Virus record (IMG/VR): IMGVR_UViG_3300022074_000090
Location: 1 to 45,821 of that record
Length of the DNA stretch: 45,821 nt
Reading direction: 5' to 3' (one strand)
Source: a virus
Part shown: positions 1 to 7,523 of the stretch, one piece after another
Layout of the letters: each line of letters starts with the position of its first letter
Position numbering within the stretch: the first letter of the stretch is position 1
Made by a program: the position numbers and the translations under genes
Notes under the pieces: model-generated
Databases searched by the model: none
What the model was told of the DNA's origin: nothing
The model's input: only the letters and a program-made list of their open reading frames with translations

Positions 1-611
1 TATAACGCACGCTCTAATGGATCCTCAGCCAATTGTTTGCCTGATCCATGCAGTATGTGTGCGATCAATGCTTTAGCACCAGCTACGTTCCCTTCTCCGT
101 AGGAACCGTCTGGTCGCTCGCCGTATAACTTCTGTCTGATTGCAGTTTGCACAGCATCATCTGCACGTGAGACTGCATCTCCAGCCATGCGTACGTAGCC
201 TTGCATTCCATCGACTCCACCGACTGGCTCAGGCTTTACGAACACAGGCGTTATGGAAGTGTGCTCTTGCTGATGCACCTCCTTAACTGGAGCAACAATG
301 ACTGGCTTGGGTTCAAGCGCAGCCACAGCCTCTGTGAGCTGCTGACGCACATTGTCAGGCATAGTGCTGACATCTAATCCTTTATTTAATCCATATAGCC
401 GACGCATATCTTCAACTAGCTCAGCGTTGCCTTGGCCCGCTGAATGACCGTAGTTGTCATACGCACTCTCTATCTGTGGAGATGCTAGCTCTGAGCGATA
501 GTAGTCGCCTCCTCTTTCATCAATAAGACGCAGCATCTCTTCAGGAGACAGTTGGAGCATAGCTCCTTGCCTACGTGCAACTGCCTCTTCTGTAGCACGA
601 TTGCGTCTCAT
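1..611 (-). CDS. Hypothetical protein, C-terminus cut by window edge
   Basis: An open frame of 203 codons runs from an ATG at 611 leftward to the window edge without a stop, so the gene is partial. The N-terminus is Arg-rich and hydrophilic (MRRNRATEEAVARRQG). A Pro/Val-rich linker near residues 105-140 separates two mainly helical charged parts. No catalytic motif is visible. It is divergent from the small genes that start at 807. Given the virion-type neighbours to its right it could be a structural or scaffold-like protein, but that is only context. Confidence 0.7.
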   Translation of the reverse strand, partial: MRRNRATEEAVARRQGAMLQLSPEEMLRLIDERGGDYYRSELASPQIESAYDNYGHSAGQGNAELVEDMRRLYGLNKGLDVSTMPDNVRQQLTEAVAALEPKPVIVAPVKEVHQQEHTSITPVFVKPEPVGGVDGMQGYVRMAGDAVSRADDAVQTAIRQKLYGERPDGSYGEGNVAGAKALIAHILHGSGKQLAEDPLERAL

Positions 612-755
612 AATCTTATTTAATACCTCCTACAATTGTATAGCCATAGAACAGGGGAATAATGCTACTAAGAATATATATCATGCTCTCGTTATTCATT
701 GCTACGTGGCACCTCGTAGCTGAATATGAGCATCGTCAACTACATAACAGCCCCT

Positions 756-773
756 CCCCGGATAACTCCGGGG
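756..773 (+). other. UAAC-tetraloop hairpin without U-tract
   Basis: A perfect 7-bp stem (CCCCGGA/TCCGGGG) is closed by the loop TAAC. ACAGCC lies 3 bases upstream (747-752). No T-run follows, so it is a leader or processing hairpin rather than a classic terminator. It sits 33 bases upstream of the next start codon. Confidence 0.6.
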
Positions 774-806
774 ATATCACATGTGTACATAAACATCTGA
801 AAGACA

Positions 807-938
807 ATGGCTCGTTCATTATCCGGTGCTACCTTCAAGGGAAGCAACAATCGTAAAAAGACTCGCCAAGGCAATGGAACTAATTCCAAGCCTAAGCGTC
901 GTAACGGCAAGCTCCTCCGTGGACAAGGCAGAGGTTGA
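807..938 (+). CDS. Small basic protein, 43 aa
   Basis: The ATG at 807 opens a 43-residue frame rich in Arg, Lys, Gly and Asn (for example RKKTRQGNGTNSKPKRRNGK) and ending RGQGRG. Its composition suggests a nucleic-acid-binding or virion-packaged peptide. The next gene starts 3 bases after its stop, so the two are probably co-transcribed. It resembles in style the basic proteins at 3614, 11170 and 45041-45816. No family is recognised. Confidence 0.6.
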   Translation: MARSLSGATFKGSNNRKKTRQGNGTNSKPKRRNGKLLRGQGRG

Positions 939-940
939 AC

Positions 941-1057
941 ATGTTTGTACCTACTGAGTCCACAATCATCCTCGCTGTCATTGGTTTTGTAGGCATCTGC
1001 AGCACCGCATTGGTTGTTGCTACTGCCTTCAACCGCAATCAAGCAGCCAACTTCTAA
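941..1057 (+). CDS. Small single-span membrane protein, 38 aa
   Basis: The start ATG follows the previous stop by 2 bases. A hydrophobic stretch at about residues 8-28 (IILAVIGFVGICSTALVVAT) is followed by a short polar tail. The size and layout recall the tiny single-helix subunits of photosynthetic complexes, but I cannot match it to any of them. The stop codon overlaps an ACAGCC box that leads into the terminator at 1066. Confidence 0.6.
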   Translation: MFVPTESTIILAVIGFVGICSTALVVATAFNRNQAANF

Positions 1058-1065
1058 CAGCCTTT

Positions 1066-1088
1066 CCCCGTCTAACGACGGGGTTTTT
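1066..1088 (+). terminator. UAAC-tetraloop terminator
   Basis: The stem CCCCGTC/GACGGGG has loop TAAC and is followed by TTTTT. ACAGCC at 1057-1062 overlaps the upstream stop codon. A perfect 7-bp inverted repeat (CTTATGT/ACATAAG, 1090-1106) follows just before the next gene. Confidence 0.85.
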
Positions 1089-1115
1089 GCTTATGTAATA
1101 CATAAGTAATAAATC

Positions 1116-1319
1116 ATGACTGATTTCAAAATTCACTCCACAACTCAAGTTGCTGGAGTTGCTCTCATTGAGCCTCAAACGGAAGACGCATGGCGCTTCC
1201 TTGTTGATGAGTGCGATCTGCATGTGATGCAGAACGGCTCAGCTCCAATCGATACTCAGCTAGTCGGCGACTTCATGTCTGATGTCGCTTCCTGCTACCT
1301 CGATTGTGAGTACCTCTGA
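1116..1319 (+). CDS. Hypothetical protein, 67 aa
   Basis: An ATG start lies 28 bases after a terminator and is itself followed by another (1338), so the gene looks monocistronic. The protein is acidic and contains VDECDLHVMQNG and a Cys-containing C-terminus. There is no recognisable domain and no Shine-Dalgarno-like sequence upstream. Confidence 0.65.
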   Translation: MTDFKIHSTTQVAGVALIEPQTEDAWRFLVDECDLHVMQNGSAPIDTQLVGDFMSDVASCYLDCEYL

Positions 1320-1337
1320 GCTGTTTACAGCCAGGCT

Positions 1338-1363
1338 TCCGTCTAACGACGGATGCTTTTTTT
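1338..1363 (+). terminator. UAAC-tetraloop terminator
   Basis: The stem TCCGTC/GACGGA has loop TAAC, an outer GC/GC pair extending it past a mismatch, then seven T. ACAGCC lies at 1327-1332, 8 bases past the upstream stop codon. Confidence 0.8.
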
Positions 1364-1383
1364 CGTAAATATATACGTCACAT

Positions 1384-1794
1384 ATGACTTCATCAAACAT
1401 CCCTGAATCAGCTTCTACTGACTTCCTTGCGTCATTGCTGACTGAGAAAGCAGCTGACAAGATCATTGCTGATCTTAACGCTGAGCGTCTGGCCGAAGAG
1501 ACTGAAGGTCCCTTCAATGGACACGACGAAGAAGGCGTTATCTGCATTGCAGAATCCGCTCTTGAAGCAGCAATCCATGAGTGTGGTCACGTTATGACGC
1601 ACAAGGTCATGGCCTTGCTTATCTTCCAACGTCTTATCAGCTGGCATGAAGCCATTGCCTTCAAAGACGCTGAAGACAACATCAACTCAGCTATTGGCTG
1701 GGCTGATGACATGGGCAAACTCAAGGTTGCTTATGAAGCATTGCGCAACGTCCGCATCACTGATGAGGACTTCACTTGCGATGAAGCTGTCTGA
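1384..1794 (+). CDS. Hypothetical acidic helical protein, 136 aa
   Basis: The gene starts at ATG 1384, right after an AT-rich stretch (ATATATACGTCA) that may hold its promoter. The protein is rich in Ala, Glu, Asp and Ile and predicted helical throughout. An internal ECGHVMTHKV segment resembles a metal-binding stretch, but no complete motif is present. It is flanked by UAAC hairpin terminators on both sides, so it is probably transcribed alone. Function unknown. Confidence 0.65.
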   Translation: MTSSNIPESASTDFLASLLTEKAADKIIADLNAERLAEETEGPFNGHDEEGVICIAESALEAAIHECGHVMTHKVMALLIFQRLISWHEAIAFKDAEDNINSAIGWADDMGKLKVAYEALRNVRITDEDFTCDEAV

Positions 1795-1822
1795 CAGCCG
1801 TAACAACATAAATCCACTCCAC

Positions 1823-1843
1823 CCCGGCTAACGCCGGGTTTTT
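1823..1843 (+). terminator. UAAC-tetraloop terminator
   Basis: The stem CCCGGC/GCCGGG has loop TAAC, then TTTTT. ACAGCC at 1794-1799 overlaps the upstream stop codon. A second small hairpin (GGAGC/GCTCC, about 1858-1873) lies in the leader of the next gene. Confidence 0.85.
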
Positions 1844-1891
1844 GGAGTTTGTTCTTTCGGAGCAATCAAGCTCCACCATTTCATTTCAATC

Positions 1892-2377
1892 ATGGCTACT
1901 TACACCAACTACGCCAACTTCAACACCTTCACTGTCGAAGGCCGTATCAGCTACTCTGATGTCAAGAGTGGTCGTAACGGAGAGTTTCTCTCTGTGTCCG
2001 TTATCTCCACGCTTGTTAAAGACGGCGCTGAGGTTGAAGTTACTTTCACAGATTCCAACGGTCTGTTGGCTCTGTTCAACAAAGGCTACCTGCGCTCAGG
2101 TGCCATGGTCACTCTGACGGGTCGCCTTCAGGGCACTAGCGAAACTTACACCGATGCAAACGGTGAGCTTCGCATGCGCCAGCGTCCTCAAGTGACGATG
2201 GCTCAAGTGCAAATCATGACTGGCGGCCTTGGCCCTATCCCCACTAAGGGTGATGCCAAGCCTGCACGTAACGCTCGTCGTCCCGTGCAAGTCACTCCTG
2301 CTCAAGCATCCACTTCTGCTCCGGTTGATCAAGCTCCTTCTTGGGCTCTTGGTCAAACCGAAGAGGCTGCATATTGA
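1892..2377 (+). CDS. OB-fold single-stranded-DNA-binding-like protein
   Basis: The 161-residue protein has an SSB-like layout. An N-terminal beta-rich part (about 1-115) includes FTVEGRISYSDVKSGRNGEF, then VTFTDSNG and VTLTGRLQG strands, as in OB folds. A Pro/Ala-rich linker follows, ending in a short acidic tip with a terminal aromatic residue (TEEAAY). In bacterial and phage SSBs such tips recruit replication partners. It is monocistronic between UAAC hairpins. Two other OB-fold-like proteins occur at 12228 and 18088, so the division of labour is unclear. The SSB assignment rests on pattern only. Confidence 0.6.
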   Translation: MATYTNYANFNTFTVEGRISYSDVKSGRNGEFLSVSVISTLVKDGAEVEVTFTDSNGLLALFNKGYLRSGAMVTLTGRLQGTSETYTDANGELRMRQRPQVTMAQVQIMTGGLGPIPTKGDAKPARNARRPVQVTPAQASTSAPVDQAPSWALGQTEEAAY

Positions 2378-2385
2378 GCCTTTCT

Positions 2386-2411
2386 CCCTACCTAACGGTA
2401 GGGATATTTTT
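2386..2411 (+). terminator. UAAC-tetraloop terminator
   Basis: The stem CCCTACC/GGTAGGG has loop TAAC, then ATATTTTT. The stem sequence differs from the neighbouring hairpins while the loop is kept, which indicates selection on the loop. Confidence 0.8.
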
Positions 2412-2440
2412 ACTTTCTCTCACTACGTTCGATAACAAAA

Positions 2441-2632
2441 ATGATGTACGAAATCAAGAAAACTCGCTTTGGTCTTTACACGTCCTACGATAAAGACGGT
2501 AATGAGCTTGTCACTGGGCCTTCGCCTGAGGCTGTGGATTACGTGACTATGAATATCCACATCCCTGTTCAACAAGGCACCTTCGATGGGTATACCTCGA
2601 CGCCTTTCAGTGATGGTGGATACAAGCTCTAA
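2441..2632 (+). CDS. Hypothetical protein, 63 aa
   Basis: Two adjacent ATG codons (2441, 2444) open a small frame with alternating polar and aromatic residues (TRFGLYTSYDKDGNELVTGP), suggestive of a small beta-sheet protein. No Shine-Dalgarno-like sequence is present. It converges with and overlaps by 4 bases the minus-strand gene ending at 2629. No family recognised. Confidence 0.6.
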   Translation: MMYEIKKTRFGLYTSYDKDGNELVTGPSPEAVDYVTMNIHIPVQQGTFDGYTSTPFSDGGYKL

Positions 2633-3504
2633 GCAACAGCTACACCGTTGCGCTGACCGTTCTTCCCGTTGATACGCACGTTGTCAGCATCGATATAGTA
2701 GACCTTATCTCTGCTTGCACCTGGACTATCAATACGGGCAGGGGATTGACTGAGATACATATCCATCTCTTCGCCTCCAGCCATTCTCTTGGTTGGATAT
2801 ACAGCGTCAGTAATGGCTAGTAGATCATCAATCCTTGCTTCAGAAAGCGCTTCTCCTCTGAGCGCTTTGCCGGACCGGCTGAAATGCTGACGTGATTCAA
2901 TCTCACGACGCAGTGCATCAGTAGCAGCCTCATTCTGTGCTTGCTGTCGATCAAGGCCTACCTCTGTTTGATATTCTCTGGCTAGCTGCTCCCGATCCTT
3001 AAATTTATACCCAAGGTCACGCAATCGATCATCCATGATCGGCTGACCGTACTCAATCATTGTCCTCAATGCTTCCTTCTTCGCTTCAAAAGGAGCATCG
3101 GCGATTCTATTTAAAAAAGCATCTATCTTTGCACGCTCTTCTGCGCTCAAGTTATTTAGCTGAATGCGGTGGTCACCTGCATACCCATGCATCCCTGATA
3201 GGTGATCCCCCTCTGGCATACTCACGAAGTTCTTGGGGTGGTTACCCATGGGTACTCCCAAAGAAGCAGCAAAGTCATTCAGTACTGCAGCTTCTCCTTC
3301 ATCTGTATTTCTATAAATAGGCTCGTAAACATCAACGATTGCCGTGTGATGCATGTGCTCACCTGGCACGTATCCTCTGTCACTAGAGGTCATACCTTCT
3401 TTAATGGGTGCAGATTTATTGTAATCAAGAGAGTAATTCTTGCCTGTGTTCTGCATTGACTGCAGCAACATAGACGCACGCCTCTTGCGTGTGTCCGCAT
3501 CCAT
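2629..3504 (-). CDS. Hypothetical protein with possible His-Me-finger nuclease-like core
   Basis: A 291-residue protein. Residues about 48-115 contain GEHMHHTAIVDVYEPIYRN followed by GNHPKNFVSMPEGDHL and GMHGYAGDH. This spacing of His-His, Asn and later His residues recalls HNH/AHH-type nuclease cores, but the match is weak. The rest is charged and helical, with a possible coiled coil around 150-200. The gene is on the minus strand among plus-strand genes, converging with the 2441 gene and divergent from the basic protein at 3614. It could equally be a structural protein. Confidence 0.55.
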   Translation of the reverse strand: MDADTRKRRASMLLQSMQNTGKNYSLDYNKSAPIKEGMTSSDRGYVPGEHMHHTAIVDVYEPIYRNTDEGEAAVLNDFAASLGVPMGNHPKNFVSMPEGDHLSGMHGYAGDHRIQLNNLSAEERAKIDAFLNRIADAPFEAKKEALRTMIEYGQPIMDDRLRDLGYKFKDREQLAREYQTEVGLDRQQAQNEAATDALRREIESRQHFSRSGKALRGEALSEARIDDLLAITDAVYPTKRMAGGEEMDMYLSQSPARIDSPGASRDKVYYIDADNVRINGKNGQRNGVAVA

Positions 3505-3613
3505 TCATACTTATACCTAAGCTTTTTATCGCTTATGTATCACTAACCTACCTCTATATGCTACCGCTTTAATAATACCTACTAAAATAAAGTAGGCTTC
3601 CTAAGTAATAACT

Positions 3614-4651
3614 ATGGCGAGAAAAAGAGGTGGCAAAAAAGGTGGTGGTAAGAAAGGTGGAGGCTCACGTGGAAGGGCCAAGTCCAAGGCACAAGCACGT
3701 AAGTCAGCACCTAAAAAGTCAGCACCTAAAAAATCTGCCCCTACCCCTAAAAAATCTTCGCCAGCACCTAGCCGTCGTAGTAGTAGCGGCGGTGGTTCTC
3801 GCTCTTCTAGTGGCTCTAGTCGTGGAGGCGGTGGTAGCCGTGGACCGTCTAGACCTTCCCCTAGTAGGCCGAGCGGAGGTAACAGACCTTCGTCTTCCTC
3901 TCGGGGTTCATCCAGTTCTGGTAACAAGAACAATTCCCGGCCTACCCTGAGCCGTAAGAGCTTGGGTAATACCATTACCCGCTCTGAAGCAAATAGCCTT
4001 ACAAGGCAAGGCGTCTCTCAAAAACAAATCAATAAGTTTGCTAAGAAGTCTGGTGTCAAAATCACCAGTAAGTCACAGAAAGCTATCGAGAAAGCCAACG
4101 CTCAGAAGAACAAGGGCGTAGGCTTACGTGCCATGAACTTCGGTAATAAGTTCACTCGTTCTGATCTAAACGAAGCAAGAGATGCTGGCTTCAGTGATAA
4201 GAAGATTGGCAAGTTTCTTTCAAATACTGGTGCCCGTACTGGTGGCAAGGTTGACCGAGCCCTCAATAACTCTGGCAAAGGCAGTGGTGCCTTCAATCCT
4301 CAGCCTCAGCCGAAGCAAGAGCAGCAACCTAGAGGTACCTTTAGTACGCCTACGAAGTCACCTCAGAATGAGGATGACTATGGCTATTACGACGAGTTTG
4401 ATTACGAGGCATATCAAGATCAAATGCAAAGTTTCCAGGATCAGTTAGCTAACTTCCAGAATCAAGACTTCAACGCCTACGGAGGCGGTGGTGGTACTGG
4501 CCTGCAAGCGTTTGATGCTGCTGGCGCTATGGCTGCAATCCAAGCTCAAAACTCTGGCTTCTTCCAAGGCAAAGCTCGTGCTACCGGAATGTTCTCTGGT
4601 CAACGTGATTTCACTGGTGGTGGTCAGTCAGGCAAGCTGCCAACCATGTGA
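3614..4651 (+). CDS. Histone-like Lys/Ser/Gly-rich protein with two repeat modules
   Basis: The protein is 345 residues. Residues 1-120 are a low-complexity basic tail: GGKKGGGKKGGG, a tandem KKSAP repeat typical of H1-like tails, then Ser/Arg/Gly-rich sequence. Residues about 118-165 and 172-220 are two related modules (LGNTITRSEANSLTRQGVS and FGNKFTRSDLNEARDAGFS, each followed by a Lys-rich helix). The C-terminus is Gln/Asn/Tyr-rich and acidic, then glycine-rich. The layout suggests a DNA-condensing or virion-packaged protein, but no function is shown. The stop codon overlaps the stem of a UAAC hairpin. Confidence 0.75.
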   Translation: MARKRGGKKGGGKKGGGSRGRAKSKAQARKSAPKKSAPKKSAPTPKKSSPAPSRRSSSGGGSRSSSGSSRGGGGSRGPSRPSPSRPSGGNRPSSSSRGSSSSGNKNNSRPTLSRKSLGNTITRSEANSLTRQGVSQKQINKFAKKSGVKITSKSQKAIEKANAQKNKGVGLRAMNFGNKFTRSDLNEARDAGFSDKKIGKFLSNTGARTGGKVDRALNNSGKGSGAFNPQPQPKQEQQPRGTFSTPTKSPQNEDDYGYYDEFDYEAYQDQMQSFQDQLANFQNQDFNAYGGGGGTGLQAFDAAGAMAAIQAQNSGFFQGKARATGMFSGQRDFTGGGQSGKLPTM

Positions 4652-4666
4652 CCGGCTAACGCCGGT
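4651..4666 (+). other. UAAC-tetraloop hairpin without U-tract
   Basis: The stem ACCGGC/GCCGGT has loop TAAC and begins on the last base of the upstream stop codon. No T-run follows, so read-through into the next gene, 28 bases on, is likely. Confidence 0.6.
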
Positions 4667-4694
4667 TGAGTCGTAGGTATCTAAAGACCTACGA

Positions 4695-5213
4695 ATGAAA
4701 TACTTCAAGCAAGAGATGTTTGTGGGCGTCGAAATTGATCGCCCTAACAAACACTCTGTCGTGCAAGTCTTTGACTTTGACGACACAATCACGATCAAGC
4801 CTGAAGGGTTTGACAACACCGGCATGTCAAAGGACGAGTTCTTTACTGCATCTCGTCACTTTGAGCCGGACAGGCGGGTGACTGAGCTTCTCAAGCTTAC
4901 TTACGCCATGGGCGATCACATCGCTGTGGCAACGTCACGTCCGCCTGAGCGGATGTTTGAAACGCTCGCTTGGTTAGATGAAAACAATATACCTGTAGAT
5001 CAATTACTGATGTCTACTGGTGTTGTTAATTCAGCAATAGCTAAACAAGCAATGCTGCAGAAGTTGCAGCGTGATTACTATAAAGTTGGAATGTTAATTG
5101 ATGATAGTCCGTACAATTGTAGAGGAGCTGAACTTCAAGGAGTTCAGACTATTTGTGTTAGCAAGAACGATAAGTATTGGGCTTCTAACCCTGAACCCGT
5201 CTATCCCCTTTGA
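4695..5213 (+). CDS. HAD-superfamily phosphatase (PNK 3'-phosphatase-like)
   Basis: A 172-residue protein with the HAD motifs in order: motif I FDFDDTIT (nucleophile Asp and general-acid Asp, about residues 26-33), motif II AVATSRP (about 77-83), and the acidic motif GMLIDDSPYN (about 136-145). The layout fits small nucleotidases and the phosphatase half of T4 polynucleotide kinase; no kinase P-loop is present. Likely roles are 3'-end repair or dNMP hydrolysis, and the sequence cannot decide between them. It lies between the histone-like and the tail-lysozyme-like genes, starting 44 bases after a hairpin. Confidence 0.75.
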   Translation: MKYFKQEMFVGVEIDRPNKHSVVQVFDFDDTITIKPEGFDNTGMSKDEFFTASRHFEPDRRVTELLKLTYAMGDHIAVATSRPPERMFETLAWLDENNIPVDQLLMSTGVVNSAIAKQAMLQKLQRDYYKVGMLIDDSPYNCRGAELQGVQTICVSKNDKYWASNPEPVYPL

Positions 5214-5217
5214 TCTT

Positions 5218-5820
5218 ATGGCCACCTTCGGAGAAGCTAAAGACCGTGCTCAGTCTTACAAAGCAAGTAATACTGCCCCCAAAGGTGCGTTCAATATCAC
5301 CATGAGCCCTGACGATATTCCTGATCAACAGGATAACGTCTCGTATGCATACGAATGGCTGACTGGTAGTGGCATTGAAGATTACACCGGGGGTCGCATG
5401 AAGCGTATGTCTCCTGCCGGTGCTTCAGGCATGCTTGGTAACTGGATGACTGAGACTGGAGATAGCAATCTCCAAGATCTTGACATCATCGAAGCTAGGG
5501 CACGCAAGGGTCGTGGCATAAGTCAGTACACGGGTGCACGACGCACACCGTATGACTCTTGGCGTCAAGGTGTCTTATCTGAAGGCGGTGACCCTAACTC
5601 TATGCAGAATCAGCTGGAGTACTTCGCTGATGAATACTTAGGTAAGTATGACCCCAACGGGAACTCCCTCGTTGGCTATACCAAAGCTCTCGATGAACTC
5701 GGTGGTATGAATGCCACTCAGGCTGCTACCCACCTGCAGAGAGACTTCTTCCGACCCAGCGAACCCCACCTGGATAGGAGAATCAAAAACGCAAATAACG
5801 TTTTCAATAGGTTTAATTAA
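5218..5820 (+). CDS. Phage tail-lysozyme-like protein
   Basis: The ATG at 5218, 4 bases after the HAD gene, gives 200 residues. The stretch SGMLGNWMTETGDSNLQ, then GRGISQYTGARR, matches the pattern of virion peptidoglycan hydrolases of the phage tail-lysozyme family (GNw-x-ESG, then GigQWtg-x-R), with Glu of the TETG segment as candidate acid. A helical segment and basic C-terminus (HLDRRIKNANNVFNRFN) follow. It would help DNA entry by opening the murein, and is distinct from the endolysin at 35130. Confidence 0.65.
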   Translation: MATFGEAKDRAQSYKASNTAPKGAFNITMSPDDIPDQQDNVSYAYEWLTGSGIEDYTGGRMKRMSPAGASGMLGNWMTETGDSNLQDLDIIEARARKGRGISQYTGARRTPYDSWRQGVLSEGGDPNSMQNQLEYFADEYLGKYDPNGNSLVGYTKALDELGGMNATQAATHLQRDFFRPSEPHLDRRIKNANNVFNRFN

Positions 5821-5848
5821 GGACTGCTTATCAGCGGTTCCTTTTTTT
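5821..5848 (+). terminator. Terminator with UAUC loop
   Basis: An 8-bp stem (GGACTGCT/AGCGGTTC, with two G-T wobbles) is closed by TATC and followed by seven T. It ends the 5218 gene. The stop codon of the convergent metalloprotease gene lies inside the hairpin. Confidence 0.75.
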
Positions 5849-6895
5849 ATTCTTCCGGCCTTTCGCCCGGCTTTTAGTCACAAAAGCTGCTGCTAGCTGC
5901 CCTCCTGGTGCCGCTGCTTGCGGCTGTGCAGGCTGCTGATAGGGCACTGGTGCTACGTAAGGCTTATATGCAGCGTCGTTAATGTATGGCTGGAAGTTCT
6001 TCTTAATAGACTCATACTCTCGTTCACCCAACACACCTGTGCGAATACTTGCGTTGTAGCTCATGGGTGACGGATCTTTCTTATTCAACGTAAGGTCACC
6101 AGCGATGCCCATGCTGTGGCCCACTTCATGTTCCATGGTATGCCTACGTGTCTGCGCAGCCATCTTGTTGTAGTCGCCGCCTAATTGTGTGGCGAACTCA
6201 GCACCTTTGAATGGCCTGCCATAGCCAAGTGTTTTTAAATCTTCCCCACTAACATTCAACGAACGATTGAACTGGACATAATCATCCATCTGTGCAAAAG
6301 CAGGCAAGTGCCCGTGATCTTTGCTGACGTTAAAGTCAGTACTGTAGCCAAGAGCCTTGTCATATTGTCTACTTGGACCGGCCTTGCCTTCAGCTAACTC
6401 ACCGTAATTAGGCAAAGTTGCACCGTACTTATCTAGTGAATCTGGAGTGTTGTTTGTAAGATTTCTGTCAAAACGTTCAACAATTTTCTCTTCACCACGA
6501 TCTAGCATGTTGATGATTTCAGCATCATCTTGATTAGGAACACGAGTGAAGTTCAATCCTGTGCCTGTTGCCAGGTTGTCCATCGTTTCATTATATGAGT
6601 CCCCTTCTGAATACCAAAGGATATTCTGATCTTTGTACATATTTTGAATCTGATCTTCTTTGAATCCTTCCAAGTACTGAGGATAGCCCGTTGCCTTCTC
6701 AAACTTCTTCATCTCCTTCTTTGAAGGATTATCCCAGTTAGGGATTGACCAATCCTTACGGTTGAGCATGGCACCACGTGCTACATCCTCAGACTTACCC
6801 ATTCCTTTCGTCTTACCTTTTCCAAACCCTTGCTGCAGGACATCGCCTGCCATGCCTCCTCCCTTCTTATCCTTCTTACCTCTATTCTTAGACAT
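5831..6895 (-). CDS. Metzincin-type zinc metalloprotease
   Basis: A 354-residue protein. MEHEVGHSMGIAGD contains HExxHxxGxxGD, in which two His and a following Asp or His bind zinc. A downstream PSPMSY fits the Met-turn that defines metzincins. The N-terminus (about 1-30) and the C-terminus (KSRAKGRKNKKRNR) are Lys/Arg-rich tails, and a Pro/Gln/Ala-rich linker precedes the latter. Only the central part is expected to be catalytic. It has no signal peptide, so it acts in the host cytoplasm or is packaged in virions. Neighbours suggest a virion or entry role; the substrate is unknown. It converges with the tail-lysozyme gene. Confidence 0.75.
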   Translation of the reverse strand: MSKNRGKKDKKGGGMAGDVLQQGFGKGKTKGMGKSEDVARGAMLNRKDWSIPNWDNPSKKEMKKFEKATGYPQYLEGFKEDQIQNMYKDQNILWYSEGDSYNETMDNLATGTGLNFTRVPNQDDAEIINMLDRGEEKIVERFDRNLTNNTPDSLDKYGATLPNYGELAEGKAGPSRQYDKALGYSTDFNVSKDHGHLPAFAQMDDYVQFNRSLNVSGEDLKTLGYGRPFKGAEFATQLGGDYNKMAAQTRRHTMEHEVGHSMGIAGDLTLNKKDPSPMSYNASIRTGVLGEREYESIKKNFQPYINDAAYKPYVAPVPYQQPAQPQAAAPGGQLAAAFVTKSRAKGRKNKKRNR

Positions 6896-6940
6896 TAAGT
6901 TAAAGATATCACTTGCTGTCTAACATTTTATCAACACAAA

Positions 6941-6965
6941 AAAAGACCCCGGTTATTGCCGGGGC
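6941..6965 (-). terminator. Hairpin with T-run on the minus strand
   Basis: The stem CCCCGG/CCGGGG (loop TTATTG) is preceded on the plus strand by AAAAAAAGA, so read on the minus strand it ends in a T-run. It lies upstream of the metalloprotease start, where it would insulate that gene from transcripts coming from the right. Confidence 0.5.
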
Positions 6966-7046
6966 TTTGTATGTTTTCTTGAATCAAGTCAAGTTAGGAA
7001 GCTTTATCTATTGTATATATCACTTATTACATAACAGCCAATACCA

Positions 7047-7064
7047 CACCGCTTATCAGCGGTG
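7047..7064 (+). other. UAUC-loop hairpin without U-tract
   Basis: A perfect 7-bp stem (CACCGCT/AGCGGTG) has loop TATC and is preceded by ACAGCC at 7034-7039. It lies in the leader of the gene at 7095, about 30 bases before the start. An AT-rich TATATATCA just upstream (about 7010) may be the promoter. Confidence 0.55.
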
Positions 7065-7094
7065 GTTAGGTTGGTTGTAAACAATCATAGAAAC

Positions 7095-7304
7095 ATGGAT
7101 ACTCCAACTTGGAACTATCAGCAACAGCGTGAGTACTACAAAGGACTCATTGCTGACATCATTGCTGACTTCGGCGATGACTCTCGTAATGCACGCATTT
7201 TCTTTGATGCCTTAGATGAAGCTATCGAAGACTGGCGTTCATATCACGCTAAGGCTGAAAGCCGCTATCGCAGTTCTCTTCAAATGCTGAAGGACTACAA
7301 ATGA
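7095..7304 (+). CDS. Hypothetical helical protein, 69 aa
   Basis: I chose the ATG at 7095; an earlier in-frame ATG at 7062 lies inside the leader hairpin. The protein is acidic and helical (IADIIADFGDDSRNARIFFDALDEAIEDW), with aromatic residues that could form a small helical bundle. Its stop overlaps the next start (ATGA). No family recognised. Confidence 0.6.
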   Translation: MDTPTWNYQQQREYYKGLIADIIADFGDDSRNARIFFDALDEAIEDWRSYHAKAESRYRSSLQMLKDYK

Positions 7305-7387
7305 TTAGCGACGTTCACATGCTTATGTTGTGGACAGCAATCATTCTGCTCTCCATAACATTTACCCTCGTGGGTATTGTTATTTAG
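7301..7387 (+). CDS. Micro-membrane protein, 28 aa
   Basis: The start overlaps the upstream stop in an ATGA. After ISDVHMLM the peptide is one hydrophobic helix (LWTAIILLSITFTLVGIVI) reaching the C-terminus. Its size is like single-helix photosystem or cytochrome b6f subunits, but there is no specific match. Translational coupling and the terminator directly downstream support it being real. Confidence 0.5.
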   Translation: MISDVHMLMLWTAIILLSITFTLVGIVI

Positions 7388-7424
7388 CTATATTTGATAC
7401 GGGCTGTAGAAGAACGACGTCAGG

Positions 7425-7452
7425 CCCCAAACTGAAGGTTCAGGGGTTTTTT
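7425..7452 (+). terminator. Intrinsic terminator
   Basis: The stem CCC-CTGAA/TTCAG-GGG has an AAA bulge on the left arm and a GG loop, and six T follow. It ends the 7095-7387 pair. It is not of the UAAC type. Confidence 0.75.
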
Positions 7453-7523
7453 GTCGTTTCCACCCTGTTAATTGATCGCTCTTCAAGATCGCAACTTGAG
7501 GAGCGGCCCCTTAAATATTTGCT

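Noticed and set aside
662-856. A 64-codon plus-strand frame at the left end.
   Set aside because: It reads through the UAAC hairpin and overlaps the 807 gene in another frame; its sequence has no protein-like features beyond the first hydrophobic codons.
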